Assembly (NCBI GenBank): GCA_018873245.2
Contig: JAEMBT020000007.1
Location: 5,797,129-5,861,128 of the forward strand
Reading direction: 5' to 3'
Origin: Archegozetes longisetosus
Lineage: Eukaryota; Arthropoda; Arachnida; Sarcoptiformes; Trhypochthoniidae
DNA length: 64,000 bases
Part shown: piece by piece, positions 11,310-22,278 of the stretch
Layout: each line of letters starts with the position of its first letter
Position numbering within the stretch: position 1 is the stretch's first letter
The notes under the pieces: model-generated
The model's input: the letters and a program-made list of their open reading frames with translations, nothing else
Told to the model about the DNA's origin: nothing
Databases searched by the model: none
Position numbers and translations under genes: made by a program

Positions 11310-11880
11310 TATTATTGTTTTATAGACTTAAACATCCTTCGTTTCTAACTTGTTTAATTAGCGACCAATTCTCTTTTTATATAAAAAATGCAGTTAAGTT
11401 TATTACAAAACCAGTTTCGTCTATAGAACCAAATACAATTACATTCATTCTTCAAGTTTAGATCACTTTTACGGAAAAATACTCAATTTCGATAAGATAT
11501 TCTTCTATGACGTTTTTTCGTCTATGACCACAAACACAAAGATTCTTAATTCAATTGAATGCTCTAATTGTTTGTCCGTATGTTTGCTTAGTCAATAAAG
11601 TATCGAATACACAATTACCCATAAAAAATGGTAGAAAAATATTTTCTTTTAAGATCTAAAAAATACCTGACTAAGAACAAGAAAATTTTGATATAAAGCT
11701 GTTGCATCCTATTGTACGAACAGCTTTAGTGGATCTGAAATTCAATCAACTTCTTTTCAAATACAAAATCGCTCATTCTTAAAAGGTTTCTAGTGAATAC
11801 GTAAACAAAAATATAAAACGAATTAAAGTGAAGAAAAGAAATTTGACTTCTAAAAACTTGCGCCAGGCTTTAGTGACTCA

Positions 11881-11904
11881 GAAAATAAAATAAAATAAAA
11901 TAAA
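11881..11904. repeat. (AAAAT)n microsatellite
   Basis: About five copies of the pentamer, ending at aaaacg. Confidence 0.7.
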
Positions 11905-12034
11905 ACGCTTCACGTATTTCTGGCTATAATTGATATGTTTGTGATCATAATCTAATTAGACTTTTATAACAAGATTGTAAAAAGAAAGTTTGCATACGAT
12001 AATTGAATTCACATTATTTAGTGTTTCTTTCAAA

Positions 12035-13000
12035 ATGTTCTTCAAATTTTCATTATATTCTACATTCTTTATACTGTGTTTAGTTGAATTTAAAGATTGT
12101 TTCCCATATGAATATATTCTTCTGGATGATACCACTTTGTTACCAGTCCTATTATATGATAATCCAGTACATCGAGAAGTTATTTTTGTTCCGTAAGTAC
12201 TCATTATTTATGAACAAAATACAGTACAGAATGTCTCATTTAGAATCTAACGCTTTAAAAAGTTTGAAAATATAATTATAGTAATACTAGCTATGAAAAA
12301 TTTACTGTCTTCTGTTCTTTTTTGAGAAATTTAGATAAAAAATCTTTGAAGGCTTTTAAAAATTTGAAATTTTATTAAAGTGCTGAGTAATGGATGCCAG
12401 CCATAGGTTCGTTTACTATCAAAATTCCTGTCAAAAGTTTTACCGTCAAAAATGTTAGAGTTTATAAATAAGATATTATCAGATAAGAGCCTTTAATTTC
12501 ATAAATGTAATGAGTAATGAATTTTCTCTTGAGATATTCAATAAGACTTAAGCCCCTCTAATGTATAAATTTTTCAAAAGCGTACAGAAGACAGCAATTG
12601 CTTCATATAGTGAATCCCTGGAAGCCGACAATTCACATTGACTACAACGATATTTGACTATAAAATGGTAATTATTAGTTGAATAGTATGTGTTGGCACC
12701 AGATAAGTGATTCACTATATCGAGGATCCACTATAAAAAGGTTCACTGTATCGGGGTATTGCTGCATTCTGCAGTAAAGGTTATGTATTTGCTGTGTTTA
12801 CTTCATTTAGATATTCGGAAATGCCTGTTATGGATGATAGACGTAAATGTAGTTCTTCTGAACCTCACAGAAGGGCTCATAGGAAGAAGAATCCGAAACA
12901 TAATTCTCAACATAAATACAAAACTGATAATTACTACAGAGAATACAAAGACAATCATCACTTTCATTGGCTTGAACACAAAGAACATGAGTGGCGTTAA
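12035..13000 (+). CDS. Secreted His/Lys-rich basic peptide, two exons (115 aa)
   Basis: Exon 1 is 12035-12192, donor GTAAGT at 12193. Exon 2 is 12811-13000 after the acceptor tttag. The phase agrees, giving 348 coding nt. Residues 1 to about 22 form a signal peptide with a Phe/Leu core. An acidic/hydrophobic linker follows, and the C-terminal half is dominated by His, Lys, Arg, Asn and Tyr (motifs such as EPHRRAHRKKNPKH and HHFHWLEHKEHEW). Few cysteines are present. The His clusters could bind metal and the positive charge could suit a membrane- or polymer-binding secreted peptide. Both are inference. No family is recognised. The antisense and other-frame ORFs overlapping both exons are shadows. 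Confidence 0.65.
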
Positions 13001-14039
13001 ACACAATAATGATTAAATTAAATAATTTCAATTAAACTTATTAACGATTGATATAATGTCACATTGAGTCAAAGATATATTGATTTGAGTATAAAATAAA
13101 ATTTCGATGAAATTTATTGCACATTTTCAGTCGTGGTTTTGAAGATAAAACTGAAAAAATCTTAAGGTTTGATAAGTTATTAAGTACTAAACTTTAATCT
13201 ATCTTGACATATCTGAACCTTTAGAATAAGAATTTCAATATTTGAATTGTTTATTTCGTGCTTATTATTAAAATGAGAGAAACGACAAGTTCGTTATAAA
13301 AGCATCTTAAAAATAACACTATTCATGAGACAATGGATGACTAAACCTTAATTTAAATTTTAAAAAAATTAATTCACAAATCGCACAATGATAAAAAATA
13401 TTTAGTTCTTTCGGACCGCTTATTGGTAATTAACATACAAAGCAGTTTTTCATCAATGGGTCGCCTTACATTCTTACCACCTCTAAAGCGTCAACAATGT
13501 AAAACCGAACCTATTCGAACATTAAAACTTTTCTTACTAGAAGAATTTTAGAAGAAAAGTATTATTGGAAAAGTTTAACATATAAAAAATCTAATTTGAA
13601 CTTTTATTAAACATAAATCTAAGATAAGAATAAAAAATAATAAAAATGGTGTTTAAAGCAGTTGAACTCAGTTTTATCGTTCAAAATATTTCATACTGTG
13701 AAATAACGAAGGACGTTATTAGCATATCAGTAACTAAGAGTAATAAGCGGTTATCTCCAGTTAAATTCATTTTTATTTGAATTATACTCTTTGACTTGTG
13801 TTTTATCTATATTTAAAAATTTAGCACATGTTTCAATGAGAAAATAAGAATTTATCGTTATGACAAATTCAAATATTTTATTGAATAAAATTCTTGCGCA
13901 ACTTTGAATGAGTTTTCTCTATTTCATTCATTAAGCGATAACCGGTTATTACCCATTGTCATTCATGTATTATTAATCTAGATTATATGTACTTTTTAGA
14001 CCTTATTTGTGTAAGTTTCTTTTGTAACTGAGTGACTTA
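13001..14039. other. Gene-free interval
   Basis: AT-rich. Nothing supportable as coding, RNA or repeat. Confidence 0.5.
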
Positions 14040-14427
14040 TTTAGAGTTAGGGTGACCACTCGTCCCGTTTTTGACGGGACAGTCCCGTCTTTTTAAAGAT
14101 AAAAGAAAGAAACCCGTCAGACAAAAAACTCTAGACGGGACAATTAGTTGTCCTATTTTTCAACTTTCTTTTGAAAAATGTGCTTAGAAAAATATTTCTT
14201 AGAAATTCAAACATTTAATTTATTTTACATACAATAAGGGACTAATAATCCCTAGTTTAATGTTTTGAACACCTGTGATTTAAAACCAAAAGTTATAGAA
14301 TTAATCGTTTGTCTTGACTTATTCCTAATATAAACCTGTATTTCTTACTTTTGAATAACTGACTTTTGAAAGATGCCATTTCTAACAAAAAGTATACCTT
14401 TGAAATCAACCATGACTAACAATTTTC

Positions 14428-15641
14428 GGTCGATTCCTAGCATTCCGGAATGAGGGTGTTCCAATGATTACACCCCCATGTATAGTATATTTTTGGATTC
14501 AGCTCAATGAACTGAGTTCATCGATACCATACTTGACCCAATCACGTGACCTCCTTGACCTTCAACCCCCTATATCCGCCTCGGTCCGCCCCACTGCTAC
14601 ATATATTATATTGTTTGAAAGGTCATGAGGACTAGATCAAATTTGTCTTTGGATATAACTCGTTATCTCATGCAAGAAAGCCGCTATAGGGCAAAAACTG
14701 TATCCCTACCTCATTAATAGATAATAGCGCTCCGCAAGAGTCGAGTCGATTTGAGCGATTTATCATTTGAATCTTGAATTCTCCAATAGATTCTTGAATA
14801 TTCCATGAGTTTCCAGAGTGCCCCCAATAAATTCTATAATATTCGATTAGTTTCTAGAACGTTTCAATAAGTTCTAGAATATTTTATGGGTTTTTAGAAT
14901 ATTCCAGCAAACTCTAAGATATTCCATAGCTTTATAGAATATTACTATTCCAACTTAATCACGGAAAAAATAGAGCGATATCTAACGCACTATATCTTAA
15001 ATCGTTCATCATAAATATGTTTCACTGTAATTTATTCCGCTAAAACTCTAGTTGTATTTCATGTTTTAAGAGTTAGATATCGCTCTATTTTTTCCGTCCT
15101 TAAGTTTGAATAGTAATACTCTACAAGTCTCTAGAATGCTCTAAAAGTTCCAGAATGTTGAAATCATAGAACATTTTTACAACTCTAATTGAATTGAAAT
15201 CCCTCAAATCTGTTTGAGTCATACTCGGACTCGACTTGGACTCGACTAGACTGCGTTCAAGTCAAAACTTCTAGAGATTTGAACTCGAAAGTTTGAGTCG
15301 ATTTGACAAATCGCTCAAATCGACTCGACTCTTGCGGAGCACTATTATTTGTTAATGGGGTTAGGGATACAGTTTATGCCCTAAAGCGGCTTTCCCGCAT
15401 AAGATAGCGAGTTATGTTCAAAGACAATTTTGATCTAGTCTTCAAGATCTTTCAAACGATATACTATATGTGGGGTGGGGCGAACCGAGGCGGGTATAGG
15501 TGGTTGAAGGTCAAGGGGGTCACGTGATTGGGTCAAGTATGGTATCGATGAACTCAGTTCATTGAGCTGAATCCAACACTATACTATACATGGGGGTGGA
15601 ATTATTGGAACACCCTCATTCCGGAATGCTAGGAATCGACC
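14428..15641. mobile_element. Foldback (MULE-like) element nested in the hAT element, 8-bp TSD
   Basis: The ends GGTCGATTCCTAGC and complement are flanked by CAATTTTC on both sides (14420-14427 and 15642-15649). Arms of about 345 bp (to about 14770 and from about 15300) are imperfect inverted copies containing CACGTGAC and the palindromic stretch ACTCAGTTCATTGAG. The inner part holds a 20-bp tandem repeat and a 26-bp perfect inverted repeat (14951-14976 with 15071-15096). Long TIRs starting GG and an 8-bp duplication suggest a MULE or Merlin relative. No transposase is present. A related element lies at 33210-33755. Confidence 0.85.
14771..14950. repeat. 20-bp tandem repeat, nine units, heat-shock-element-like
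   Basis: Units start at 14771, 14791, 14811, 14831, 14851, 14871, 14891, 14911 and 14931 with a strict 20-bp period and a core like TTCTAGAATATTCC. Unit 14791 has the perfect pattern TTCnnGAAnnTTC. The others have one or more changes. Two further units (15128-15147 and 15148-15167) lie across the central hairpin. Confidence 0.8.
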
Positions 15642-16084
15642 CAATTTTCAATTTTTAATACTAGAAGGCATTGTTTGATGTCCAAATGTTTGTAATGACT
15701 AATAATAGCGATATTTTTCGTTTTACAATTGTAAGGATCTCCCTTTGATATTTTTGTCCCTTCATGAGACAAGCCAAAGGTGGTCACCCTATTTAGAGTA
15801 CGTTTTTGTTAATGATTTCTATTTATGGGCTAAAGTTTAAATCTGCTTTTGTGAAAATCAAAACAAAAGCTTGAACTCTAAAAGTGTGTTTACACGACGA
15901 AACATTGTGAAACATGTTTCGGTGCAACTTTCGATCAAGATTGTCTTTTTCAAAACAGTCGAGTTAAGTAACACATCTCTACCGTATAATACTTGGATTC
16001 GATTGGTCATTCTCAAACAAATCTTTATAAAATTTTCGATGTGCAAACGCTAAGCTTCAGTTTTAAATCTTTATTGAAACTTAT

Positions 16085-16532
16085 TGTGAGATCAAATACA
16101 GTTATCAAAGATTTGATCTCACAATGTCTTATATTTAGGAAAATAAACAGAACACAAAGAGTTCTGAGAAGATAATTCTTAATTGTGGGTCAGTCGCGAT
16201 GATGACCCCAATAATGAGTCAAAGTGTTAAAAATAGGGTAATAGGGCAATTATCGAGTACGTGTTGATCAGTTAGTGACCAACATTGATACTTATGGAAA
16301 ATTCCACTGATTTTTGTAAACAACTTTCTGTTCGTATAAAAGGAGTGACAAAATAGTCACTCCTCACTTCCCGAACATTCGTGAAAGTTATCTCTTAACA
16401 TGGTTCTCTACTATGACTTCTAGTCTCTGTGTATAAACTGTTTTTGTCTTAAATAAAATTACTAATACCCAAAAGTGGTTTAGTTTAGTTCGTTGGATAC
16501 AAGAAAACTTCTAAACGAAATTTTGTATCACA
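16085..16532. mobile_element. Solo LTR, family 1 copy 1 (448 bp), 4-bp TSD
   Basis: Begins TGTGAGATC and ends GTATCACA, flanked by TTAT on both sides (16081-16084 and 16533-16536). It contains a TATA box (16335-16342), a hairpin GAGTGAC...GTCACTC just after it and an AATAAA (16452-16457), in the order expected for an LTR. A homologous LTR is at 31861-32789. The 4-bp duplication and the short LTR fit Gypsy or BEL. No internal region is attached. Confidence 0.85.
16335..16342 (+). promoter_or_regulatory. LTR core promoter (TATAAAAG)
   Basis: TATAAAAG within the solo LTR, followed by the perfect hairpin ggagtgac/gtcactcc. The LTR copy at 31861 has TATATATGGAGTGAC at the same place. Confidence 0.55.
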
Positions 16533-17035
16533 TTATGTATGGAAACTTGTTTTAAAATGTTTGATCGCGTAAACGCACCTCAATGACCGGTTTCTGTTTT
16601 CCATTTTTGATCCAATATATTCTTTAACTGTAGATCTTTACGATCTTTTAGACTTTTAGGAAGTCTTTTTAGGCCTCTTGAAGTCTATTTTTCACTATAA
16701 GTAAGAATTGCGGTTTTGCAAACCATATATGCTGCTAAACTTAACGGGTTTGTAGACAAAAGAGGACGCTTAAAGCTCATAGACTCTGGCCTATCGACAT
16801 CCCTTAACGGTGACACACTTAAGTTGTAGCCTTGGACAATACATTTGATTAGCCGAAAGAATTCTTGAGATCGGTAAATCGCTTAGGAAGTCACAGGCTA
16901 GAAACCAATGAAACATTACTAGCGAAAATACTTAAAAATTTCATTTAAAAATATAAAATAATTGCGGTTAAATTGTAAAAATATGTGCATGATAGCTTAG
17001 GAATGTGTAAAAATGTAATATATTTGATAATTAAG

Positions 17036-17580
17036 TTATATTAAAAAATAATTAAGGTGTATAATTGCATTATTTTTAGTGTAAAATATAAAATCTTGCT
17101 CGCGGTCAGTGAATTCCAAAGTTACGCAAATCCCATCTAAGGATTTTGTTGTACTTTGAATCTCGAATATGTGCCATGCATATCCGAGGAACCAAAGAAC
17201 GGTCATAACGTGGACGCAACACCCGACTGTTCTCAGAACACATTTGCGCTGACAGCAGAAGTATAAGACTGACTCGGCACCGCGCTTAGCCATATCTACT
17301 AAAATGTAGATATATTTTGTAGCAGAGCGGTGCCGAATTAAATACGAGCACGAAGGAGCATGGGCTCTTCAGCTGAAATCTCCAGAAAGCTGAGACCAAG
17401 TGACCCTGTATGTCGAGCTACAGTACTTGAATCTCGAATCTCCCCGAGGGACTTTTGTGTTCAACAAAGTGTGAGCTTAGCCCGGAGCACTTAGCCAGAC
17501 CTCTACGAGACCTGTTGCCTGCCTGCACCTCGAAACAGGGCTCCGGTCACAACCGCTAGCCTGTTCTTATCCTTCCAAAT
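17036..17580 (-). pseudogene. Transposase C-terminal remnant with SWIM-like zinc motif
   Basis: The open part 17036-17293 contains RTVGCCVHVMTVLWFLGYA, the Cys/His motif and following helix typical of the C-terminus of a widespread arthropod DDE transposase class. Upstream on the same strand, broken frames give WKDKNRLAVVTGALF (near 17578) and EEPMLLRARI (near 17370), both matching that protein type. Frameshifts and stops separate them. The region is clearly more GC-rich than its neighbours, consistent with a fairly young insertion. A 60-bp imperfect hairpin (17276-17336) lies in the middle. Confidence 0.6.
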
Positions 17581-18612
17581 CTACTTGTTTGTTGGCTATA
17601 ACTCTTAAATGAATTCATCGATTGAAAAAATTCTCTATATTTCTGAAGTAGATCTTGGTACTGTATAATATCCAATATGTTCAATTAGGGGACGCGCTTA
17701 GGCAATTTTGGGCATCTCTTTAATCAAACGAAGCGTTAAACAACTAGCAAATTTGACTTCTGAGCCGTCAACTGGCAGCATTGTCGCGAACTAAACAAAT
17801 TTGAATTAAATAATGATGAAAAGATTACGATTTAAAAAAGTTTTGAGCTTAAAAGGTTGAGCCTTCAAATATTTTGTGATTAGAACCAAAATGTATGAGT
17901 TCGGAAGAGTTACTATATCGCTTGAACAGTATTTTAATTAGTGTATGATTAAAGTTATGGACAGATACTTTGATCAAGTTTTTCAAAATTGCTTATATAA
18001 AGGATATAAAGAGTGCAAAGGAGAACCCACGTTAAGCCATTGTGCGTGGTTTCTAGTAAGTAAAAACCGATTTAGGACTTTAAACCTTAACCGAAAGTAT
18101 GAACTAGCATAAAAGAGAAAATTCGTTATATCTAAAGTAGCTACAAAGCCCTATTTTTCTATGATTTCATGAAAAGTTAAGAAGGTGCTAACTATTTAGA
18201 TGAAATAAGCCCTCCATTAATTGATATAACCCAAAACTTGATAATTTTCTGTTGAAGACTTAAAACAATAGTAATAGACTTTTAAAATATCAGGCTTTAG
18301 TTTAGTAACTATCCATGAAACAGGAGAATCAGAGGATAAAAGGTAGTAAATATGAATCGGAAGATAAGTCATACCGCAGACATGGAGTAACTAAAGTACG
18401 CGACACCAGAAATGTAAAATATTATAAATCAAAGGTGACATGTACAGTTTGAAAGATTTTCTACAAAAATTAATCGGTATTAACTCGGAAATGTTTGAAA
18501 TTGAGTTTAAAATTCTAAATATTTACTTCTTTTTAGAAACAACAAAATGAAATTTCCTTTTTCTGAGATCAAATTATTCAAAATATAACAATTTATTAGG
18601 ATAAAATGAATA
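17581..18612. other. Gene-free interval
   Basis: No exon, repeat pair or RNA gene recognised. Confidence 0.5.
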
Positions 18613-19530
18613 TATATAGAGTGTTTAATTATAAACAGAGGATTTGAAATTCCTATAACTTTTTTATTGGAAAATTTAGATAGATATATAATATATCAAA
18701 TTAGAAATAAAGAAGGAAATTTTTATTAAATGTCAAGTTATTAACCATCATTTCAATACAAAGGCGAATTCGATTGAGTAGAGGCTGATAAACATTTTCG
18801 AGCAAAGTTGAATTCTGTATATGATTAACACAATCGTCAATATAGAAAGTTGCCTCATCCGACATCAAAAGTTACTTAAGAAATTTTGGTTTTCATTAAT
18901 TTTAGACAAAATCCATTCAAAAAACTGAATTCGAGGCTTATAATCAATAAGCTTTAAATCAAACTTTAAAGTGACAGGATAGGAGAGAAGCTTAAGAATA
19001 TTGAGAGCTCTTCTCACTAATGTGTATGAATTGTCAATATTATTTGTCCCCAATTGAGATTCAGCTCTTTTCAAAGAAGTATCAGGATCCGATTTATACA
19101 GATATTTAATATTTATAATGTTATCATCAGCTGATGTGGTTTTATAACGAATAATATGCGATTTTCTCAAGTCGTCTACTCCATAACGTGTTTGCAAATT
19201 GCTATAAACCCTGTAAATCGTCTCATAATTCGGTGGTTTCTGCTTTTTAAACCTCATCCTGAATTGTCTCATAACTTTGATTGTAGATTAATGTTCATGA
19301 TAACTCAATGAAACAAGTAAACGCTGTTCATTATCGAAGACCATTATTTTTCCGTTGTTTTAAATGCTTTGATCAATTCGAATAACTGCATCGAAATTCG
19401 AATTCGCTAAACTACGCATAAAATTTCATTTATGAGCTTTAAAATAGTGTTCTATTTAATAAAACAAGTTTGCTAACATAAAAGTTATAAGCATCTCAAA
19501 TCCTCTATTTGTAACGAAACACTCCACACA
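18613..19530 (-). mobile_element. Deleted mariner-like element with TIRs
   Basis: Imperfect TIRs of about 55 bp (left with gagtgttt...agaggatttgaaat at about 18618-18664, right inverted at about 19480-19530) flank a degraded transposase on the minus strand. TA dinucleotides adjoin both ends (18611-18612 and 19531-19532), as expected for Tc1/mariner. Confidence 0.75.
18700..19272 (-). pseudogene. Mariner-like transposase pseudogene
   Basis: The open part 18865-19272 (135 aa) carries the N-terminal helix-turn-helix layout of the mariner-related group (FRMRFKKQKPPNYETIYRVY, later RALNILKLLSYPVTLKFDLK, then FFEWILSKINENQNFL). After a frameshift the first catalytic region follows (DEATFYIDD near 18855), then a piece resembling the C-terminus (PLLNRIRLCIEMMVNNL). 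The central catalytic region is deleted. Not functional. Confidence 0.75.
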
Positions 19531-19927
19531 TATTGTGAAGACCCGGTTGTTGAAAAAAGTTAGCGATAATAATTTTTAATTCAAATTCAATCATTCAAAA
19601 ATTGCTTAAGCCTAGAAGCTTGAGGATTATCAATCGTGAAACTATTTTAGCGCATTTATATTAACTAACGTACTTTATATCATAATTAATCAACAATTCA
19701 GGCTCAGTGTTGATACAATATTACTTTTTACTATACACTTTTCAAACAGCAATGAAATTTTTCTTCATTAACAAGAATATATGTGGATTCTTTTTAAAAA
19801 GTAGTGAAATTTATCTCATAATTTCAATAAAATTTTTAATTAAAGTACATTTCAATTTGTTAGTAAAAGTTTTCAAAGGACAGCGATAATTTTTAGGCCT
19901 GCTCTCTCATTTTCAATATGCAAACAA

Positions 19928-20334
19928 TTAGGTGCGACAAATGCAATTACTGACTACACAAAGAAAAAACATTCCGAGTGAGACTGCATTTGTAGGCAAA
20001 TTCTTTAAAATACAGGTTCCAAAACATTGTGCAAATTTGACGATATCGTCAGGATCTATGGGTGGGAGGCTTTGTCGAGCTTTGATATGACTTCTAGATC
20101 TTGCTGTGAATTTTGCTTTTGCTTTCGATGTTTCTTTCACCAAATAGATCGGTGGCTTATCTGAATCAATACGAAGTAAATTATTTGATATATGAAAATT
20201 TAACCGCCTGATTGACAATAAAAGATAAGTACCATTTGAGAAACAAGCCCACGAACAACCGACTATGTCCATGCATTTACGATTTATATTTTGTGAAATG
20301 CAGCTGACCACACACATTCCAGTTTTGATTATAT
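19928..20334 (-). CDS. 10-cysteine secreted family, terminal exon D (upstream exons not found)
   Basis: Open exon of 407 nt after acceptor aaacag, needing one base from the previous exon. It encodes C-x3-C-x8-C-x5-C-x3-C, a Lys/Arg-rich middle, then C-x3-C-x17-C-x4-C-x-C, ending Ile-Cys-Arg-Thr. It is most like the terminal exon at 22279-22616 (both have I-V-K-F-x-Q-C and L-G-M-x-F-L-C, and C-x-W-x-C-F). No matching signal-peptide exon was found between 20335 and 22278. Since its entry phase equals that of gene C, it could be an alternative last exon of gene C, a gene with a distant first exon, or an orphan exon. Confidence 0.6.
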
Positions 20335-20744
20335 CTGTTTTAATATTTAGAAAGTTAAAGGTTTTCTCAATATTTTTACATAATATACTTCTACTGAAAA
20401 AAATAATGTTACTCTAGGTCAATTGTTCATTTTTTTTCTAAGAAATTCACTAACAACTGAAGAGTGAAATGGAAAAACCAGACATCTCACTCCATAACAA
20501 AAAGCCCCATAATATGATAATATTAATACATTTCAGAGCTCTTATATAGTTGGTATATATTAGACTCGCTCTCAAAATTTGGTAAGTTTTCTTCCTATTC
20601 ATTCAATTTGATCAAAGCACTGCCCAACAACTACTCGTTTATGAAAATAATTTATTCAAATTCAAAGAACATTGCCGAACTCTGCCTATCATATATTTTT
20701 AAATATATAATAACATATTTAATCACGATGTAAAATGTAATATT

Positions 20745-21065
20745 TTGGTGGGGACTCCACCCTCCGCCTTCACCGGACTACCTATTTTAATCGCCGTCGA
20801 GGCCTACTCTTGTTCCTCCAATTCCACGCAGATATCATTCAGAAATTCTGCGGGAATTGGAATCTCGGGCAGATATCTTTAATATCCACCGAATAAATTT
20901 ATATTTTATCCCATTTTAAAAGTTTAACGCCATCTAGCGCTTAAACTATAAGTTGTACGATGGTGGGCCCATTGGCAATTTTGATCGGACTGATGACCTC
21001 TATTAAAATATATCATCAGATCCCGAGTGCTAAATTAGGCAGAATCCCATAGACCTTCCGACAAT
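20745..21065. other. GC-richer anonymous segment, possible retroelement fragment
   Basis: The segment starts ggtggggactccaccctccg and includes gccatctagcgct and ggtgggcccattggc. Composition differs sharply from its surroundings. No open frame, tRNA-like box or TIR is convincing. A degraded LINE or SINE piece is the likeliest explanation. Confidence 0.35.
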
Positions 21066-21229
21066 GTTCTTATTTTATTTAAGACTTTATAAACATTTAT
21101 CGAAACTAATCAAAAAGTTCGATAGGATAGATGTCAGAGATGTCTGCTTTTTCCATTTTACGCTTCAATTATATCGACAATATAATTAAAAATTCAGAAA
21201 TGGAGTATATCTAATTTGTTTAAATTATT

Positions 21230-21715
21230 GATTTTCGCCTTCAAGTTTGTTATTTCAATTGTATTTCGGTTTTGCTTTTAAGAAATTTTCAAATTTTCAA
21301 ATTTCAATTTCACATCTAGTTTCCTCATTTGATTTTGTTTGTATTTCGATTTTAATTTCTTACTTAATATTTAATAAAATTTTGAATAAAAAATTAATAA
21401 TTATCGATAAAAGTATTTTTCAAAATAGGTTTTTATGATGAGAAATATTATTTAAAAATTCGATATTTTTAAACAATTTTTTTTAAAAACGAGTGTTGAG
21501 ATTGATTTTAAAAACATAATCATTTCTTTTATTTACTCAAAAGATTTCTGCATCCATTGCAGGCTTACAGTATTCAATTCGATTCATTTCGCTTTCACTT
21601 CGATTTCAACTATCATTTCGATTGTATTTCAATTTCGCTTTTAAGAATTTTTTTTCATTTTAATTGTATTTCAATTTCGGTTTCGCTTTCAAAAAGCGAA
21701 GCATCGCCAACCTAA
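21230..21715. repeat. Imperfect TTTCAATTT/TTTCGATTT pyrimidine-rich repeats
   Basis: Many short variants of atttcaattt, atttcgattt and tttcgctttc in one orientation, strongest at 21240-21370 and 21580-21700, ending with aaaagcgaagcatcgccaac. It may be the subterminal repeat part of a hAT-like element whose other end is lost. Confidence 0.45.
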
Positions 21716-22278
21716 ATAAATTTAATCTTAGCAGAAATAGAATAATAAAGGTCACAAACACTTAGATTCATTTTGAATATATTTCATTAATTTAGTGAAT
21801 GATTAATGCTTTTGAGTTTCGGTTCGCATTTCGTGAACAGATCCTCAAATCATAAACGATCTTATTATTATCTGTTGACTCTTTAATACTGATCGATACA
21901 TTATTAACCAATTTTAGGCAACCTTCAACTGTTCAGCTCATTGGCACTCATTGTTGAACTGATTGTCACAAAGTTGTTGTATCGGAAACATTTGGATTAA
22001 GTATAAGGAGGAAATATATTTAATTGATAGTCAGTAATACGCGAGAACCAAAATCGAATCAAATAGTTATTTAAATTTTTTCTCAGCTATTTATTGGACC
22101 AATTATTGCTCATTTATAACAAGAGGAACAAGTGTTACACAACAATCATTGATAAATATTAGTATATTACTACTGAAAAGTGGGAAATATGGTTAGATGA
22201 GTACCATAAAGTTATATCTGTAATGCTATTTGAATTAGATATAAGACCTTACAGCACTGACATGACTATGTGTTAGAT

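Larger units (their letters stand above)
10886..12034. other. Gene-free interval
   Basis: No supported gene. It contains a short perfect hairpin (11267-11309) and a small A-rich microsatellite (11881-11904). Confidence 0.5.
14048..15791. mobile_element. hAT-type element with nested insertion, 8-bp TSD
   Basis: TIR TAGGGTGACCAC (14048-14059) and its complement (15780-15791) are flanked by the 8-bp duplication TTTAGAGT (14040-14047 and 15792-15799). TAGGG-type ends with 8-bp duplications are a hAT hallmark. Near the left end the string ACGGGAC and its complement recur, forming small hairpins. Subtracting the nested element (14428-15641 plus one 8-bp duplication) leaves about 522 bp with no transposase. 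Confidence 0.88.
15884..16578. mobile_element. Inverted-repeat element (MITE) split by a solo LTR
   Basis: About 38 bp at 15884-15921 (gtgtgtttacacga...gaaaca...gtttc) reappears inverted at about 16541-16578 with roughly 80% identity. Without the LTR and its 4-bp duplication the element would be about 243 bp. The target duplication is not clear. Confidence 0.6.

Noticed and set aside
11264..11461. 65-aa plus-strand ORF
   Set aside because: Low-complexity AT-rich frame overlapping a hairpin. No signal, motif or conserved copy.
12803..13031. Antisense ORFs over exon 2 of the basic peptide
   Set aside because: Shadows of the His/Lys-rich coding frame.
14600..15480. Possible regulated gene with an HSE promoter
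   Set aside because: The HSE-like array lies wholly inside a transposon and no ORF follows it.
15858..16175. ORFs of about 60 aa on both strands
   Set aside because: They lie across the MITE end and the solo LTR start and have no protein-like features.
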